From the NCBI RefSeq assembly GCF_004684095.1, contig NZ_SRII01000003.1:496001-560000 (forward strand): a stretch of DNA of 64,000 nt. Direction: 5' to 3'. Under the pieces are notes generated by a model. It did not search any database, had not been told where the DNA came from, and saw only the letters and a list, made by a program, of their open reading frames with translations. Below are positions 8,755 through 18,896 of this stretch, one piece after another. Both the position numbers and the translations under genes were made by a program. The stretch comes from Hymenobacter sp. UV11. Lineage in GTDB: Bacteria > Bacteroidota > Bacteroidia > Cytophagales > Hymenobacteraceae. Each line of letters starts with the position of its first letter. Within the stretch, counting starts at the first letter, position 1.

Positions 8755-9915
8755 ATGCATATCGCCGTTACGACCCGCTTTTTACTCCCCGGCGGCCACC
8801 TCGAAGGGCTGGGTCGTTACACCTTCGAAACGCTGAGCTGCCTGGTGCGGCAGCACCCGGAGTGCACTTTTCACTTCCTCTTTGACCGCGAATACGACCC
8901 GCGCTACCTGCTGGCGCCCAACGTAGTGCCGCACGTGCTGGCCCCGCCCGCCCGCCACGTGCTGCTGCTGGTGGCCTGGTACGAAAGCGCGGTAGCCCGG
9001 TGGCTGCGGCGGCACCGGCCCGCCGTGCTGCTCTCGCCCGAAGGCTTCACGGTGCTGAATACGCGGGTGCCGCGGGTGCTGGTGGTGCATGACCTGGCCT
9101 ACCTGCACCGCCCGCAGGACGTGAGCGGCTTGGTGCGGCGCTACTACGCCTGGTTTGCGCCGCGCTGGGCCCGTGCCGCCACGCAGCTGGTGGCCGTGTC
9201 CGACACCACGCGGCAGGATGTGGCCCGGCAGTATGGCCTACCCCCCGCCCGCATTCGGGTGGCGCCCAATGCTCCGGCCGCGCATTTTGTGCCCCAAACG
9301 AGGGAGCAGCAAGCCGCCACGCGGGCCCGCTTTAGCCAGGGGCAGCCGTATTTTTTGTTTGTGGGGGCCTTGCAGCCGCGCAAGAATCTGGCAAATCTGC
9401 TGCGGGCCTTCGGGCAGTTCCGGGCCGTGGGGGGGGGTAGGGCGGCCGAGGTGCGCCTGCTGCTGGTGGGCCGCGAGGCCTGGCAGACGGGCCCCATCTT
9501 CGAGGCCTACCAGCAGCTGCCGCCCGCCACGCAGGCCGCCGTGCAGTTTACGGGCCGCGTGAGCGAGGCCGACCTGGCGGCCCTCTATGCGGCGGCGCTG
9601 GCCACCGCCTACGTGCCTTTTTTCGAAGGCTTTGGCCTGCCCGTAGTCGAGGCCCAGGCCAGCGGCTGCCCGGTGCTCACGTCCAGCCTGTCGTCCTTGC
9701 CCGAGGTATCGGGGGGGCCAGCCGCCGCGCTGCTCTGCGACCCACACCAGCCGGCTGCCATTGCCGATGGCCTGCGCCAACTGGCGCAAGACGCGGCCCT
9801 GCGCGACCAACTGCGCACGGCTGGCCTGGCCAATGCCGCCCGCTACAGCTGGGCCCGCAGCGCCGAGGTGCTGTGGCAGGCAATAAGGGCAGCATTACCA
9901 ACCAGTAATGAATGA
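8755..9915 (+). CDS. Group 1 (GT4-type) glycosyltransferase
   Basis: A 386-residue GT-B fold enzyme. The N-terminal half has the Gly-rich loop LPGGHLEGLGRYTFETL. The C-terminal half has the nucleotide-sugar-binding part (FLFVGALQPRKNLANLL) and the conserved EGFGLPVVEAQASG, giving the E-x7-E motif of GT4 retaining transferases. It adds a sugar to the surface glycan on the cytoplasmic side of the membrane. It follows the flippase by 95 bp occupied by a palindromic repeat, completing a ligase-Wzz-Wzx-transferase set. Donor and acceptor cannot be told from sequence. Confidence 0.87.
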   Translation: MHIAVTTRFLLPGGHLEGLGRYTFETLSCLVRQHPECTFHFLFDREYDPRYLLAPNVVPHVLAPPARHVLLLVAWYESAVARWLRRHRPAVLLSPEGFTVLNTRVPRVLVVHDLAYLHRPQDVSGLVRRYYAWFAPRWARAATQLVAVSDTTRQDVARQYGLPPARIRVAPNAPAAHFVPQTREQQAATRARFSQGQPYFLFVGALQPRKNLANLLRAFGQFRAVGGGRAAEVRLLLVGREAWQTGPIFEAYQQLPPATQAAVQFTGRVSEADLAALYAAALATAYVPFFEGFGLPVVEAQASGCPVLTSSLSSLPEVSGGPAAALLCDPHQPAAIADGLRQLAQDAALRDQLRTAGLANAARYSWARSAEVLWQAIRAALPTSNE

Positions 9916-10043
9916 CGAATATTCAGTGTGAGATAAGGACGCTCTTTTGTGCACCTAACCGCGTAACGGGTATAATTTGCGGTTCCTATTGCTCACAGAC
10001 TACAAGTAATCACCTGCCAGTAGTTACTGGTTACTAAAAAAAC

Positions 10044-10637
10044 ATGGCTCGCCCGCACCCGTATCATTTTGCTTACACCATGCTGCCCCAGCTGGTATGG
10101 CGCCGCCCGGCCGCCGTGCGCCGCGAGCTAAACGACCCCCTGCTGGCCCGCGAGCTGCTGCTGTACATCTGGGACAAAGCCGCCGAAAGCCTACCCCCCC
10201 GCGAGCGCGTGCCGCCGCGCGGCCTGCACCTGAGCTGGCACCGGGTGGCCGGCCGGGCTACTGCCCTGCTTCAGCTGCCGTCGCCGCAGGCCACCGGCGA
10301 GGCCCATCTGGCGGCCATCGTGTACGAGCAGGCGGAGGTTGACCCCAACGACCACTCGCGCATTCCCGACGAAGATGAGGACGACGATGACCTCGATACC
10401 GAGCCCGACGATGCCGTGCCACGCTATTTTTTGCTCGAAGCTGCCCTGGGCCGCAGCCCCGATGAGGCCGGCACGCCCACTATGCTCGGCGAGCTGCGAG
10501 CCGAGCACCACCATCACCACGCGGCCGGCCCGCCCGCGGGCCGGCCCGATACCGCCGGGCGCTTTTTGCAAGCCCTGGCCGACCTGCTGGGCCCCCTGCC
10601 CGACGATGTGCCCTTTATGCGCGTGGTGCGGGGGTAG
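10044..10637 (+). CDS. Hypothetical protein with acidic run and His run
   Basis: A 197-residue soluble protein that I do not recognise. The N-terminal 90 residues are basic/aromatic (MARPHPYHFAYTMLPQLVW). Residues about 105-125 are almost purely acidic (DEDEDDDDLDTEPDD), then a His run (EHHHHH) lies near residue 155. The C-terminus is a short amphipathic helix (RFLQALADLLGPL). There is no signal peptide. The acidic and His tracts could bind divalent metal, which is inference. The base composition matches its neighbours, so it is probably native. It is convergent with the next gene, 15 bp between stops. Confidence 0.6.
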   Translation: MARPHPYHFAYTMLPQLVWRRPAAVRRELNDPLLARELLLYIWDKAAESLPPRERVPPRGLHLSWHRVAGRATALLQLPSPQATGEAHLAAIVYEQAEVDPNDHSRIPDEDEDDDDLDTEPDDAVPRYFLLEAALGRSPDEAGTPTMLGELRAEHHHHHAAGPPAGRPDTAGRFLQALADLLGPLPDDVPFMRVVRG

Positions 10638-10652
10638 TGGGCCCAGGCCGCC

Positions 10653-11102
10653 TTATTCTTTCTTGCCGATTACCGTTACGTCGTTGCCCACCTCGGGGAA
10701 AGCAAAGTGGCCGCTCACGGCTTTCTTGCCATTTACGCGGCACTCCCAGGTGTAGCGGCCCGGCGTGGGCTGCGCGGCCAGGCCTTGCAGATTTTTGAAA
10801 TAATCGGGGTCGCTGGGCTCGGTCGGAAACAAGACGTCGAGGCCACTTTCCCCTTTGGCTACTTGCTTGGTGAGCATAAACTCTTGCCCGGAACGTTCGT
10901 TAGTGACAATAAATACCGCTGTATAGCCGCCCAGCGCGTTATACTTGTCGAGCACCCCCAGCTTAATGTAGGGGGTAGTCGATACCATCCAGGTTTGGGC
11001 CTTGGCAGCGGGGGCCGCAAGCGAAAGTGCAACTAGCAAGGCACCCCCAGCGAGCGGCCGCAGCCAGGATGGAGCAGAGAACGGAGTAAAAAACAAGGCC
11101 AT
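10653..11102 (-). CDS. Secreted hypothetical protein
   Basis: A 149-residue protein with a clear signal peptide (hydrophobic core LAGGALLVALSLAAPAAKAQ, cut after AKA). The mature part (about 113 residues) is beta-rich with one Cys, and I do not recognise a family. Motifs such as YTAVFIVTNERSGQEFML and GRYTWECRVNGKKAVSGHF suggest an immunoglobulin-like periplasmic or secreted fold. The ATG at 11102 is directly followed by the signal sequence. The upstream 187 bp gap to the HNH gene is AT-richer and may hold both divergent promoters. Confidence 0.65.
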   Translation of the reverse strand: MALFFTPFSAPSWLRPLAGGALLVALSLAAPAAKAQTWMVSTTPYIKLGVLDKYNALGGYTAVFIVTNERSGQEFMLTKQVAKGESGLDVLFPTEPSDPDYFKNLQGLAAQPTPGRYTWECRVNGKKAVSGHFAFPEVGNDVTVIGKKE

Positions 11103-11289
11103 CGTGAAAAAATTATAGTTTAAAGAAAGTAAATGATGAAGTTGATTTGCTGATACTTAAATGTTGGTAAACGGGGGTCAAGATAGCTATGCAGCGTCTA
11201 AGTGCGCAACTTTTAGCAATAAAAACTTACCCTCATAATTTACAGCAGTTAAGAAATAGGTTTAGTAGTCATTCGTTTTGTCCTAACTT

Positions 11290-11625
11290 ATGCGCCGTCG
11301 TCAACAACGCCAGCAGGCTGCCGCCGAAGCTGCTACTCGTGCCCAGCAGGCCACTACTACCGAGTGTGGCCTGTGCCAGCGCGCAGTGCAGCACACTACC
11401 CGCCACCATCTGGTGCCCCGCGAAGAGGGCGGTCGCTACGGCGCTATCGTTGAGCTGTGCCAGCCGTGCCACAGCAGCGTCCACCGTTTTCTGAGCAACC
11501 GTGAGCTGGCGCGCCAGTACCCCACCGTGGAGGCCCTGCGCGCCGCCGAAGCCCTGCAAGGCTACCTCGGCTGGATTAGCAAAAACAAAGTAGAGAAAAT
11601 CCGCAATCGACGGGGTGCGAAGTGA
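11290..11625 (+). CDS. Small HNH-type protein
   Basis: A 111-residue protein with a basic Arg/Gln-rich N-terminus and an HNH-like core: CGLC at about residue 26, then TTRHHLVPR, and CQPCHSSVH. This is the two-CxxC zinc-stabilised HNH layout with the HH pair and a final His for metal-dependent DNA cleavage. It lacks any recognisable DNA-targeting domain, so it is a minimal HNH protein of the kind seen in many bacteria with unknown target. Its stop overlaps the alternative start region of the downstream gene, but that gene has its own promoter element at 11695. Confidence 0.72.
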   Translation: MRRRQQRQQAAAEAATRAQQATTTECGLCQRAVQHTTRHHLVPREEGGRYGAIVELCQPCHSSVHRFLSNRELARQYPTVEALRAAEALQGYLGWISKNKVEKIRNRRGAK

Positions 11626-11694
11626 GGGGTAGCTGTCAGCGCAAATGCGAGGTCTTGCTAACAACCAGCTACCGCATAACGTCCGTAATCCGTT

Positions 11695-11702
11695 TACTTT
11701 TG
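11695..11702 (+). promoter_or_regulatory. -7 promoter element (TACTTTTG)
   Basis: A perfect TAnnTTTG match that ends 12 nt before ATG 11715. It supports that ATG over the upstream in-frame GTG at 11622. Confidence 0.45.
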
Positions 11703-11714
11703 AATGACTACAGT

Positions 11715-12791
11715 ATGAGCAGGGAGCAGGTAGGGGAGGCGTGGTATTTTGTGCCGTTTGGGCAGCTGCGGCAGCAGCCTACGATAGTGGTGGACAGCAC
11801 CGGGCTGGGCGCGGCCCTCACGCTGGCGCACTGGCGCGGGGCCGCTACCCCCCTCGCCCTGCGCGACGATACCAGCGCTGGCTCGTGCCTGCGGGCCCTG
11901 CATGCGCCCACCACGCCGGGCTTGGCAGCGCGGGCCGTCACGGCCAATCACTTTGATATTGACGGCTTTGTGGGCGTGTGGGCGCTGCTGAACCCGGCGT
12001 TGGCGCTGGCCCAGGAAGAGTTGCTGCGCCTGGTGGCCACGCTGGGTGACTTTCGCGAAATCGATTGGCAGCACCCGCTCGCCGACCACGCCTTGCAACT
12101 GGTGTGCTGGCTGAATGCGGAGGAAAAAGCCCGCTTCTACGAGCCCTTCGGCGCGCCTGCCCGGCGGCGGCGCGAAGACGAGGCTTCGGCCGAAAAATTT
12201 GCCTGGTTTCTGCCGCGCTTCGCGGAAATCCTGACGGACCCAGCCGCCGGCCGCGCCGCCTGGCAGCCCGAATATGAGCGGGTAAAGCTAGCTGTAGCAG
12301 CTCTGCGAGGGCCTCTAACGCAGCGCACCGACTACCCCGAAATTGGCCTGGCGGTCGTTCGCACGCCCGCGCCGGTGCCGTACTACGCCTTGTTTGGCCC
12401 CACGGCGGGCTTCGACTGGGTGCTGAGCCTCTACGACGGCCAGCGCTACGAGCTGGAGTGCAAATACACCACTTGGATTGACCTGGCCAGCCGGCCCACG
12501 CTGCCGCGCCTACCCCTGCCCGCGCTTGCCAACCGCCTCAACGAGCTGGAAACGAGTAATTACCGCTGGGCCGCCGACCCGCTCACCGATACTGGCCCGC
12601 TGCTGCGCCTGGCCGGCCGCCGTCTCTCCAAAGCCGAACGCTACGCCGACCCCGACGGCCGGCCCATCTACGCCTCCAGCCTGGCGCCGGGGGTAGTGGA
12701 AGCCGAAGTAGTGGCCTTTCTAACCAAAAGCTACGTCGGCATTCAGCCGAAAAGCTACTGGACCTGGGCCGAAGTGCGAAGTGTAGGGTAA
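11715..12791 (+). CDS. Conserved hypothetical protein, DUF6687-like
   Basis: A 358-residue soluble protein with the recognisable block ANHFDIDGFVGVWALL at about residues 80-95; from memory this resembles DUF6687 proteins of Bacteroidota, without certainty. The Asp-rich NHFDIDG could bind metal, as in DHH-type phosphoesterases, but no full set of catalytic motifs is visible. The C-terminal third has conserved aromatic pairs (YELECKYTTWIDL, NYRWAADPLTDTGPLLRL). ATG 11715 is chosen from its promoter. The TAA stop lies inside the left arm of a 25-bp palindrome shared with sbcC. Confidence 0.6.
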   Translation: MSREQVGEAWYFVPFGQLRQQPTIVVDSTGLGAALTLAHWRGAATPLALRDDTSAGSCLRALHAPTTPGLAARAVTANHFDIDGFVGVWALLNPALALAQEELLRLVATLGDFREIDWQHPLADHALQLVCWLNAEEKARFYEPFGAPARRRREDEASAEKFAWFLPRFAEILTDPAAGRAAWQPEYERVKLAVAALRGPLTQRTDYPEIGLAVVRTPAPVPYYALFGPTAGFDWVLSLYDGQRYELECKYTTWIDLASRPTLPRLPLPALANRLNELETSNYRWAADPLTDTGPLLRLAGRRLSKAERYADPDGRPIYASSLAPGVVEAEVVAFLTKSYVGIQPKSYWTWAEVRSVG

Positions 12792-12864
12792 GCTTTAGCT
12801 TGCCGTTTTATCACTTGAAATCAAAAAATAAGCAACCAGCGGCAAGCTAAAGCTTACCCTACAC
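12781..12864. repeat. 25-bp perfect inverted repeat joining two convergent stops
   Basis: Arms 12781-12805 and 12840-12864 are perfect complements (core TAGGGTAAGCTTTAGCTTGC) around a 34-nt AT-rich loop. The stop codons of both flanking convergent genes (TAA 12789-12791; TAG of sbcC at 12859-12861) sit inside the arms. It could act as a two-way terminator. An imperfect copy occurs at 41651-41745. Confidence 0.8.
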
Positions 12865-15800
12865 GTTGCATTCCAGTTCGTTGCCGACCACGTCCACTAC
12901 GCGCACGGTGCTGTTGCCGCCGGCGCCGGGCTGCACCCGAATCTGGGTACCGATGCGCTCCTTGAGGTCGGCCACGTGCGAGATGATGCCAATCATCTTG
13001 CCCGAATGCTGCAGGCGCTCCAGCGCATCGAGGGCCGTGTTGAGTGAGTCGGGGTCGAGCGTGCCGAATCCTTCATCAATAAACAAGGACTCGATGCGGG
13101 CTTTGTAGCCGGCCAGCTCGCTCAGGCCCAGCGCCAGCGCCAGGCTGACGAGGAAGCTTTCGCCGCCCGAGAGCGAGGCCATCGGGCGCACAGTATCGGC
13201 TTGGTCATGGTCGATTATCTGCAGCTCCAGGTTGCGGTTGGGCGTTTTGAGGATGGTGTAGCGGTTGGTGAGCTGCTGCAGGCGCAGGTTGGCCAGGCGG
13301 GCTAGGTGGCTGAGCGTGAGGCCCTGGGCAAACTGGCTGAACTTGTCGCCCCGCGCCGAGCCGATTTGCTCGGCCAGGTCTTGCCAGCGCTGCTGCTCCT
13401 GCTGGCGCAGCTGCAACTCGCGTAAGCCTTCGGCCTGCTGCTGACGGGCTTCATCGTCTTGGGTAAGCTGGCTGCCAGCGGCCCCAATGCGCTGGTTAAG
13501 CTTTTCATTCTCATTATTAAGCTGCGCAAGTTCGGCCGTGAGGGCAGCAGTCGAAATCGGGGTGAGGGCGGCCTCCTGGTGGTGAGCCAAGTCGGCGGCC
13601 AGCTTGACTTGCAGTTGCTGGCTGGCCTGTTGGTCGGTGAGGTGGCGCTGGCGGCGCTGGGCAAGCTGCCGGGCGTCGGTTTCGGGCAATAGTAGCGCCT
13701 GCGCTTCGGCAGTAGTAGTAAAGCCAGCAGCGGCAAGGGCAGTAGCTAATTCTGCCTGGCGAACCTGGTAATCAGCCTGGTGGCGTTGCAGGTCTTCCTT
13801 GCGTTGCGCTATTTTTTCGCTCGTGCCTTTTAGTAGCAGCTGCTGTTGCTGGAGAGATGTTTCGGCACGGTGCAGGGCCTGGGTTACTTGCTGCGTGGTC
13901 TGGTGCAGGCGCTCCTGCTCAGCGGCGGGGTCGGGGCCGTCATAGCTCATTCGGCGGGTAGTGCGCTGCGCCTCAATAGCTTGTTGCTCGTCGTGCAGGG
14001 ACTCGGCGTCGGCTTTCAATTTAGCTTCATTTTTAGCCAGCATATCAGCACGCACGGCCTGCGCTTTTTGCAGCGCGTCCAAGTCGCTTTGGCTCTTATC
14101 CAGTGCCTGACTACGAATTTGATACTTTTCAGCGCGGTCAGTCAACGTGGAAAGCACCCCGCCATACGCCTGCGAGGTGGCTGGCAGGCGCAGTTGGTGC
14201 GGAGCTAACAGGCTTTGAATAACAGCTCGATAATTAGCGGCTTGCTCGCGTATATCGACGAGCTCGGCATCTATAGGTTGAAGCGTTTGCTTAGCCTGCA
14301 AGTGGCGGGTGCCGGCGCGTTGGCCTTCTTCCTGTGCCTGGGCCAGCCGCACGCCGGCCGCCGTGTGCTCCGCCTTCAGCTGGGCCAGTTCCTCGGTAAG
14401 CGTTGTGAGGCGTCGGCGACCCTTATCGGTGGCAGCTTGCTTCTCGGTAGTTTCGGCCAATAGTTGGCTAACGGCGTCCGGGTCGGCCGGGTCGGGGAGG
14501 GGTAGGACAAGCGTGGCGGCCAGCTCCGTAGCCTGCGTGCGCGCCAGGGTAGCGGCGGCCAGGGCCTCGTCGTAGCGGGCCAGGCGCTGCTGCTGGGCGT
14601 AGCGTAGGCGGGCCAGCTCCTGGCCAGCGCTGGTTAGTTCTTCATGCAGGCGGGCTACGGCATTTTTTTGCCCCTCTACGCGCTGCTCCTGCTCGTCGGC
14701 ATCGGCCGCAAAGTCGGCGGTAAACGCGTGCTCGGTCGCCCCGCAGAGCGCACAGGCTTGGCCGGGCCGCAGATGCTGGCGGTGGCTGTTGAGGTCAGCC
14801 AGGGCTTGCTGGGTGCGCAACTCGCGCTGATAGCTTTCAAGCAGGCGCTGGCCATCGGTGTGGCGCTGTTCGAGGTGCGCAAACGCGGTTTCGGCGGTAG
14901 CCAAGCCGAGGGTGGCCTGCGTATGCTCTTGCGTCAGCGTATGAGCGCGGGCAGTGTGTTCGTGGGCAGCCTGCGCTTGGGGCAGCAGCCGTTGCAACAG
15001 GCCCAAGTGGGCCGTGAGGGTAGCCGCGTGCTGGTCCAGCGCGGCCGCATCAGTGCCGCGAAGCAGGGTAGTAACTTCTTCGCGGCAAGGGCGACCCTGC
15101 TCTACCAGCACGCGCTGCTTTTGCTGCGCCTCGCTGGCGGCCAACTCATGCCGCTGCCGCTCGGCCGTAGCATCGGCTAATAGCTTGAGCTGCGCTTTCT
15201 GCTGCGCTTCGAGGGTGGCTAGTTGGGTATTTACCGTTTCTAAATCAAGTATTTGTCGATTTATTTCCGCTAGTTCACTCGTCAAGTCCCGTTCGTGGTG
15301 GTGAGCGGCCAGCCACGCTCGTAGCTCGGTCTGCTTGTCTTGCTGCCGGGTCAGTTCGCTGGCTTGGGTGTGGTGCCAGGCGGCCTGCTCGGCCTTGTGG
15401 GCAGATTGGTCGCGGTCGTGGGCAGCACATTTTTTAGTTAGCTGACCCTGGTTTGCCCGGATAGTCGTATCCTGTTCCAGCGCCACTTGTAACACGGGGC
15501 GTAGGCGCTCGGCCTCCAGCTGCGCGGCAGCTTGGCGAGTGGCGGCCGTGGCGTGTGCCCCGCTGGCTTCGTTAGTGGCGGCGAGTAGGGTAGGGAGTTG
15601 TTGCTCAAGCTGCGCCAGCGCCTCCATGTCGCGACGCAACTCCTGCTGGGCCTGCTCATGCAGCACCAAGGCATTGGATAAAGCCGGGGCGGCGGCGCGC
15701 TCGTGGTCGGCGAGGCGCGCAAAAGTGGGCTGCAAGGCCTTATCATCCGCTTGAAGCTGAATGGCTTGCTGCGCCGCTTCTGTTAGCAGCCTGTCGAGCT

Positions 15801-16584
15801 GGTCGAGGATAGTGCGCCAAGCCAGGCAGGTGCTTAGCTCCTGCTGGTGGTCATATATTCCCTGCGCCTCCAAGTCCAATATATCAAGTAGTTGGGTGAG
15901 GCGCTGGCGCTCGTCGTCAGGCAGCAAGCGGGTAGCGTTCAGAGAAGCTTCGAGCAGCTTGGTTTTTTGCTCCTCCTCCTTGGCTTTCTCAAATGCTGCC
16001 ACCGACAGCTGCGAGTAGATGCCCACGTTGGTCATCTTTTCGAGTAGGGCGCTGCGCTCGCGCTCCGGCGCGTGCAGGAAGCGCGCAAACTTGCCCTGGC
16101 TCAGCAGCACGGCCTGCTCAAACTGCCCAAAGTCAAGCCCCGACAGCTCGCCCACCTTGGCCGGCACGGCTTCCTTGCCGCTCACCACGGCTTCGCCCGA
16201 AGGGCTGAGCACCAGCGACATGGCATCCTGACCCAGGCTGCCTTTGTCCTCGCCGCGGGTTTTGCGCTTCACCTGCCAGCGCGAGCGGTAGCGCACGCGC
16301 TGCGTGAGGCCGGTGTCGGCGTTGGTTTCGTGCACTTCAAATTCCACTTCCGACCAAGCCTCCGGCGCGTGGCGGCTCACCATCTCGCCCACCTGGCGGT
16401 CGTGGCGCGGCACCCGGCCGTAGAGGCCCACCGCGATGGCGTCGAGCAACGTGCTTTTGCCCGCACCCGTGGGCCCCGTGATGGCAAACAAGCCCGTGTC
16501 GGCCAGCGGCGCCGCATCGAACCGGATGAGGTAGGGGCCCGGCAGCGAGTTGAGGTTGGCAAAGCGCAGGCTGATAATCTTCAT
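12859..16584 (-). CDS. sbcC: Exonuclease subunit SbcC (SMC-like ATPase)
   Basis: A 1241-residue Rad50/SbcC ATPase that, with SbcD, opens and cuts DNA hairpins and protein-blocked ends. Walker A is [14 protein letters not shown] near residue 40. Long coiled coils (Gln/Ala/Leu/Glu-rich) flank a zinc-hook CALC motif near residue 610. The C-terminal lobe has the ABC signature [17 protein letters not shown] and Walker [13 protein letters not shown]. Length is slightly above the E. coli protein (1048). It lies 150 bp downstream of sbcD on the same strand, with a hairpin between them. The enzyme is of interest here because the window is full of long palindromes, which are SbcCD substrates. Confidence 0.95.
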   Translation of the reverse strand: MKIISLRFANLNSLPGPYLIRFDAAPLADTGLFAITGPTGAGKSTLLDAIAVGLYGRVPRHDRQVGEMVSRHAPEAWSEVEFEVHETNADTGLTQRVRYRSRWQVKRKTRGEDKGSLGQDAMSLVLSPSGEAVVSGKEAVPAKVGELSGLDFGQFEQAVLLSQGKFARFLHAPERERSALLEKMTNVGIYSQLSVAAFEKAKEEEQKTKLLEASLNATRLLPDDERQRLTQLLDILDLEAQGIYDHQQELSTCLAWRTILDQLDRLLTEAAQQAIQLQADDKALQPTFARLADHERAAAPALSNALVLHEQAQQELRRDMEALAQLEQQLPTLLAATNEASGAHATAATRQAAAQLEAERLRPVLQVALEQDTTIRANQGQLTKKCAAHDRDQSAHKAEQAAWHHTQASELTRQQDKQTELRAWLAAHHHERDLTSELAEINRQILDLETVNTQLATLEAQQKAQLKLLADATAERQRHELAASEAQQKQRVLVEQGRPCREEVTTLLRGTDAAALDQHAATLTAHLGLLQRLLPQAQAAHEHTARAHTLTQEHTQATLGLATAETAFAHLEQRHTDGQRLLESYQRELRTQQALADLNSHRQHLRPGQACALCGATEHAFTADFAADADEQEQRVEGQKNAVARLHEELTSAGQELARLRYAQQQRLARYDEALAAATLARTQATELAATLVLPLPDPADPDAVSQLLAETTEKQAATDKGRRRLTTLTEELAQLKAEHTAAGVRLAQAQEEGQRAGTRHLQAKQTLQPIDAELVDIREQAANYRAVIQSLLAPHQLRLPATSQAYGGVLSTLTDRAEKYQIRSQALDKSQSDLDALQKAQAVRADMLAKNEAKLKADAESLHDEQQAIEAQRTTRRMSYDGPDPAAEQERLHQTTQQVTQALHRAETSLQQQQLLLKGTSEKIAQRKEDLQRHQADYQVRQAELATALAAAGFTTTAEAQALLLPETDARQLAQRRQRHLTDQQASQQLQVKLAADLAHHQEAALTPISTAALTAELAQLNNENEKLNQRIGAAGSQLTQDDEARQQQAEGLRELQLRQQEQQRWQDLAEQIGSARGDKFSQFAQGLTLSHLARLANLRLQQLTNRYTILKTPNRNLELQIIDHDQADTVRPMASLSGGESFLVSLALALGLSELAGYKARIESLFIDEGFGTLDPDSLNTALDALERLQHSGKMIGIISHVADLKERIGTQIRVQPGAGGNSTVRVVDVVGNELECNV

Positions 16585-16596
16585 ACCCTAAAATTA

Positions 16597-16629
16597 CGCC
16601 CCTACCCGCCAAAATAGCCGGTAGGGGCG
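16597..16629. repeat. Hairpin with GGTAGGGGCG arms between sbcD and sbcC
   Basis: A 10-bp perfect stem (CGCCCCTACC at 16597-16606, GGTAGGGGCG at 16620-16629) lies 12 nt upstream of the sbcC start. A further GGGGTAGGG occurs at about 16675. It may tune sbcC expression in the sbcDC transcript. Confidence 0.5.
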
Positions 16630-16734
16630 CAGTCTTTAGCGTTGCTGATAGCCTTGACTTGGCTGGCGCCGGGGGGTAGGGGCCTGCTGGCGGCGAGCAT
16701 CTTCGGCCTAAAAAAAGACGCATCTACTTCGTTC

Positions 16735-18003
16735 TCACCCCTCACTCGCATTTCCGCCCCAGGCCTGCGGGTCAGCCTCGGCCAGCAGCTGGCGCAGCTC
16801 CTGAAAGGTGGCCGTCAGGGCCGCCGCCCGCTCGGGAGGTAGGCCGGCTACGCGGCGGCTGAATACCTCCTCCACCGTCAATTCGTGCAGGTGCTCGATG
16901 GGCGTGACGACCTCGGCCGCCATGCCGGGAGCATCGGTGAGGCGCTGGTGGCGTGCGCCACGCGGGGCCAGCACGTGGTCGCGGCGCTCCTTGAGCACGG
17001 CCTGTATGCGGCGCTGCACCTCGGTGGGCGCCTCGTCGGAGCGCACCAGCACGTCGGCCCAGGCCACCAGGCTAAAGGCTTCGTTATCAAAGGCCAGAAT
17101 AGTGGCCTCCACTTCTTCCAGCTCACCGTGGAAGCGCTGCAGGCGGCGCGCCACCGGCACGGCCAGTGGCGTAATAACCGGCGGCCCCGCGCCCGCAAAG
17201 TCGAGCAGCAGCACTTGCTGCTTGTCATCAGCCTCGGTAAACGACAGCGGCACCGGCGAACCCGAATACCGGATGCGCGCCTGGCCGCCCACCACTTGCG
17301 GCCGGTGCAGGTGGCCCAGCGCCACGTAGTCGAACGCGGCCGGGAAGTGCTCGGCGGCAATCACGCCCAGCCCGCCAATGTGCACGTCGCGCTCGGCACC
17401 TTCGCGGGCCTCGCCGCCGGCCGCGTAGAGGTGGCCGGTAGCCAGCACCGGCACGTCCTGTTCGCGCAGGCCGCGTACCAACTCGTGGTCGCTCAGTAGC
17501 TTATAATGGCCCGCGATGCTGTCGCGCACGCGCAGCTGGCGCTCGTCGGGCGTTTCGCCGGCCACGGCCAGGCGTAGGTCGCGGTCGCGCAAAAAGGGCA
17601 CGGCGCACACCACGAGCGCGGCCCGGCCGTCGGGCCCGGCCAGCGTGATAATCTGCTCGGCCGGGTCGGCGGGCACGCCCCCGATAACGTGGATGCGCAG
17701 CGCTCGCAGCAGCCGGCGGCTGGCATTGAGCAGGGTAGGGGAGTCGTGGTTGCCGCCCACCACCACAATATCGCGGCAGCTGGTGCCTTGCATCCGCACC
17801 AAAAAATCGTAGTACAGTTCCTGAGCCGCGTGTGAGGGGGTGGTGGTGTCGAATACGTCGCCGGCCAGCACTAGTGCCCCTACCCCCTCGGTTTGTACCG
17901 TAGTCAGCAGCCAGTCGAGAAAGGCGCGCTGCTCGGTCAGGCGCTCGTTGCCGGTGAGAAAATGCTGGCCGAGGTGCCAGTCGGCGGTGTGCAGTACGCG
18001 CAT
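16735..18003 (-). CDS. sbcD: Exonuclease subunit SbcD (metallophosphoesterase)
   Basis: A 422-residue Mre11/SbcD nuclease. All metal-binding motifs are visible: HTADWHLGQHF at the N-terminus, VLAGDVFDTTTPSH, VVGGNHDSPT, ATGHLYAAG and LGHLHRPQ. The C-terminal region from about residue 280 is the capping and SbcC-binding part. It is the first gene of an sbcDC pair. The ATG at 18003 directly precedes the first motif (MRVLHTADWHLG), the usual family start. Dinucleotide and palindrome processing by SbcCD normally limits long perfect inverted repeats, which contrasts with the repeats found here. Confidence 0.95.
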   Translation of the reverse strand: MRVLHTADWHLGQHFLTGNERLTEQRAFLDWLLTTVQTEGVGALVLAGDVFDTTTPSHAAQELYYDFLVRMQGTSCRDIVVVGGNHDSPTLLNASRRLLRALRIHVIGGVPADPAEQIITLAGPDGRAALVVCAVPFLRDRDLRLAVAGETPDERQLRVRDSIAGHYKLLSDHELVRGLREQDVPVLATGHLYAAGGEAREGAERDVHIGGLGVIAAEHFPAAFDYVALGHLHRPQVVGGQARIRYSGSPVPLSFTEADDKQQVLLLDFAGAGPPVITPLAVPVARRLQRFHGELEEVEATILAFDNEAFSLVAWADVLVRSDEAPTEVQRRIQAVLKERRDHVLAPRGARHQRLTDAPGMAAEVVTPIEHLHELTVEEVFSRRVAGLPPERAAALTATFQELRQLLAEADPQAWGGNASEG

Positions 18004-18292
18004 AAAACTAGGAGGGAAGCCGCAAAATTACCACCCGCTCGCGGGTGCCGTGCCCTCAAGTTCGTGTAGAGCCTTAACGAACTGAGGATGAATATTTTTT
18101 GTCATTTTTGCCAGCCGGCGCAACTCCTTGATAGCAAAAAATATACCCGCCCCGAAAGACGAGTTTGCGCTTGCTCAACGCGGGAGGATTGCTGATAATT
18201 CACGTTCGTGCCAGTGCCTTTTCCGTACAACGGCTCTCGCAATCGCCCTACCCCCGGTTGCGTAGCCAATGTTCAAGTAGCTTATAATCAAT

Positions 18293-18682
18293 ATGAAAAC
18301 CCGTAATTTCTTAGGAGCCGCCCTGCTGGGCCTGGCTTATAGCTTTTCAGCCAATGCCCAGGTAGCCGTGCCTGGTGCGGCGCCCATGTCTACCACGCCA
18401 GGCGGCATGGCCACTCCCACCGGCACCGGGGCCGTCGTGCCAGGTCAACCGGGCGTTACGGGTTCCGTGCTGCCTTCGGGAGGAGTAGCTCCTGCAGGGG
18501 CTGCGGTGCCCCTCGGCACTATGCCGGGCACAAGTAATACCACCACCGGTGGCACGCTGTATGGCAGCCCGCTTCCTACTAACACGCCCGCGGGCACCAT
18601 GTCGACTACCCCAGGCGCTACCGGCAGCTCCACGCAGCGCACCACCGGCCGGCGCACTTCTACTACTAAGGCTCGTCCGTAA
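18293..18682 (+). CDS. Small secreted Gly/Pro/Thr-rich protein
   Basis: A 129-residue protein with a signal peptide (FLGAALLGLAYSFSANAQ) and a mature part made almost wholly of Gly, Pro, Thr, Ala, Ser and Val, with a basic tail (GRRTSTTKARP). It has no recognised domain and is probably disordered in the periplasm or outside the cell. A second protein with a near-identical signal sequence lies 215 bp downstream. The 289-bp gap upstream to sbcD has no gene that I can support; it has an AT-rich patch near 18090-18145 that may carry promoters. Confidence 0.6.
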   Translation: MKTRNFLGAALLGLAYSFSANAQVAVPGAAPMSTTPGGMATPTGTGAVVPGQPGVTGSVLPSGGVAPAGAAVPLGTMPGTSNTTTGGTLYGSPLPTNTPAGTMSTTPGATGSSTQRTTGRRTSTTKARP

Positions 18683-18701
18683 AAACGGCTTTTAGTGCCA
18701 T

Positions 18702-18736
18702 AAGCCCGGTTACTTAGCAAGTAGCCGGGCTTTTTT
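18702..18736 (+). terminator. Rho-independent terminator
   Basis: AAGCCCGGTTACTT pairs with AAGTAGCCGGGCTT (one bulge) over a 3-nt loop and is followed by a T run, 20 nt after the stop of the small secreted protein gene. Confidence 0.8.
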
Positions 18737-18896
18737 GTGGTTGTTGAGTTGCTACTGGTTCAGCGAACATAGAAATTATTTTGCCTCCTTCCAAGTCAAG
18801 CGCTTACCCGAGTAGTCCCTCATCCGTAAAAGCTGGTAGCTATTGCTCCGGCTTATACCCGGCCTACTCACCCACTCCTGGCTTGGCCGCTCACTT

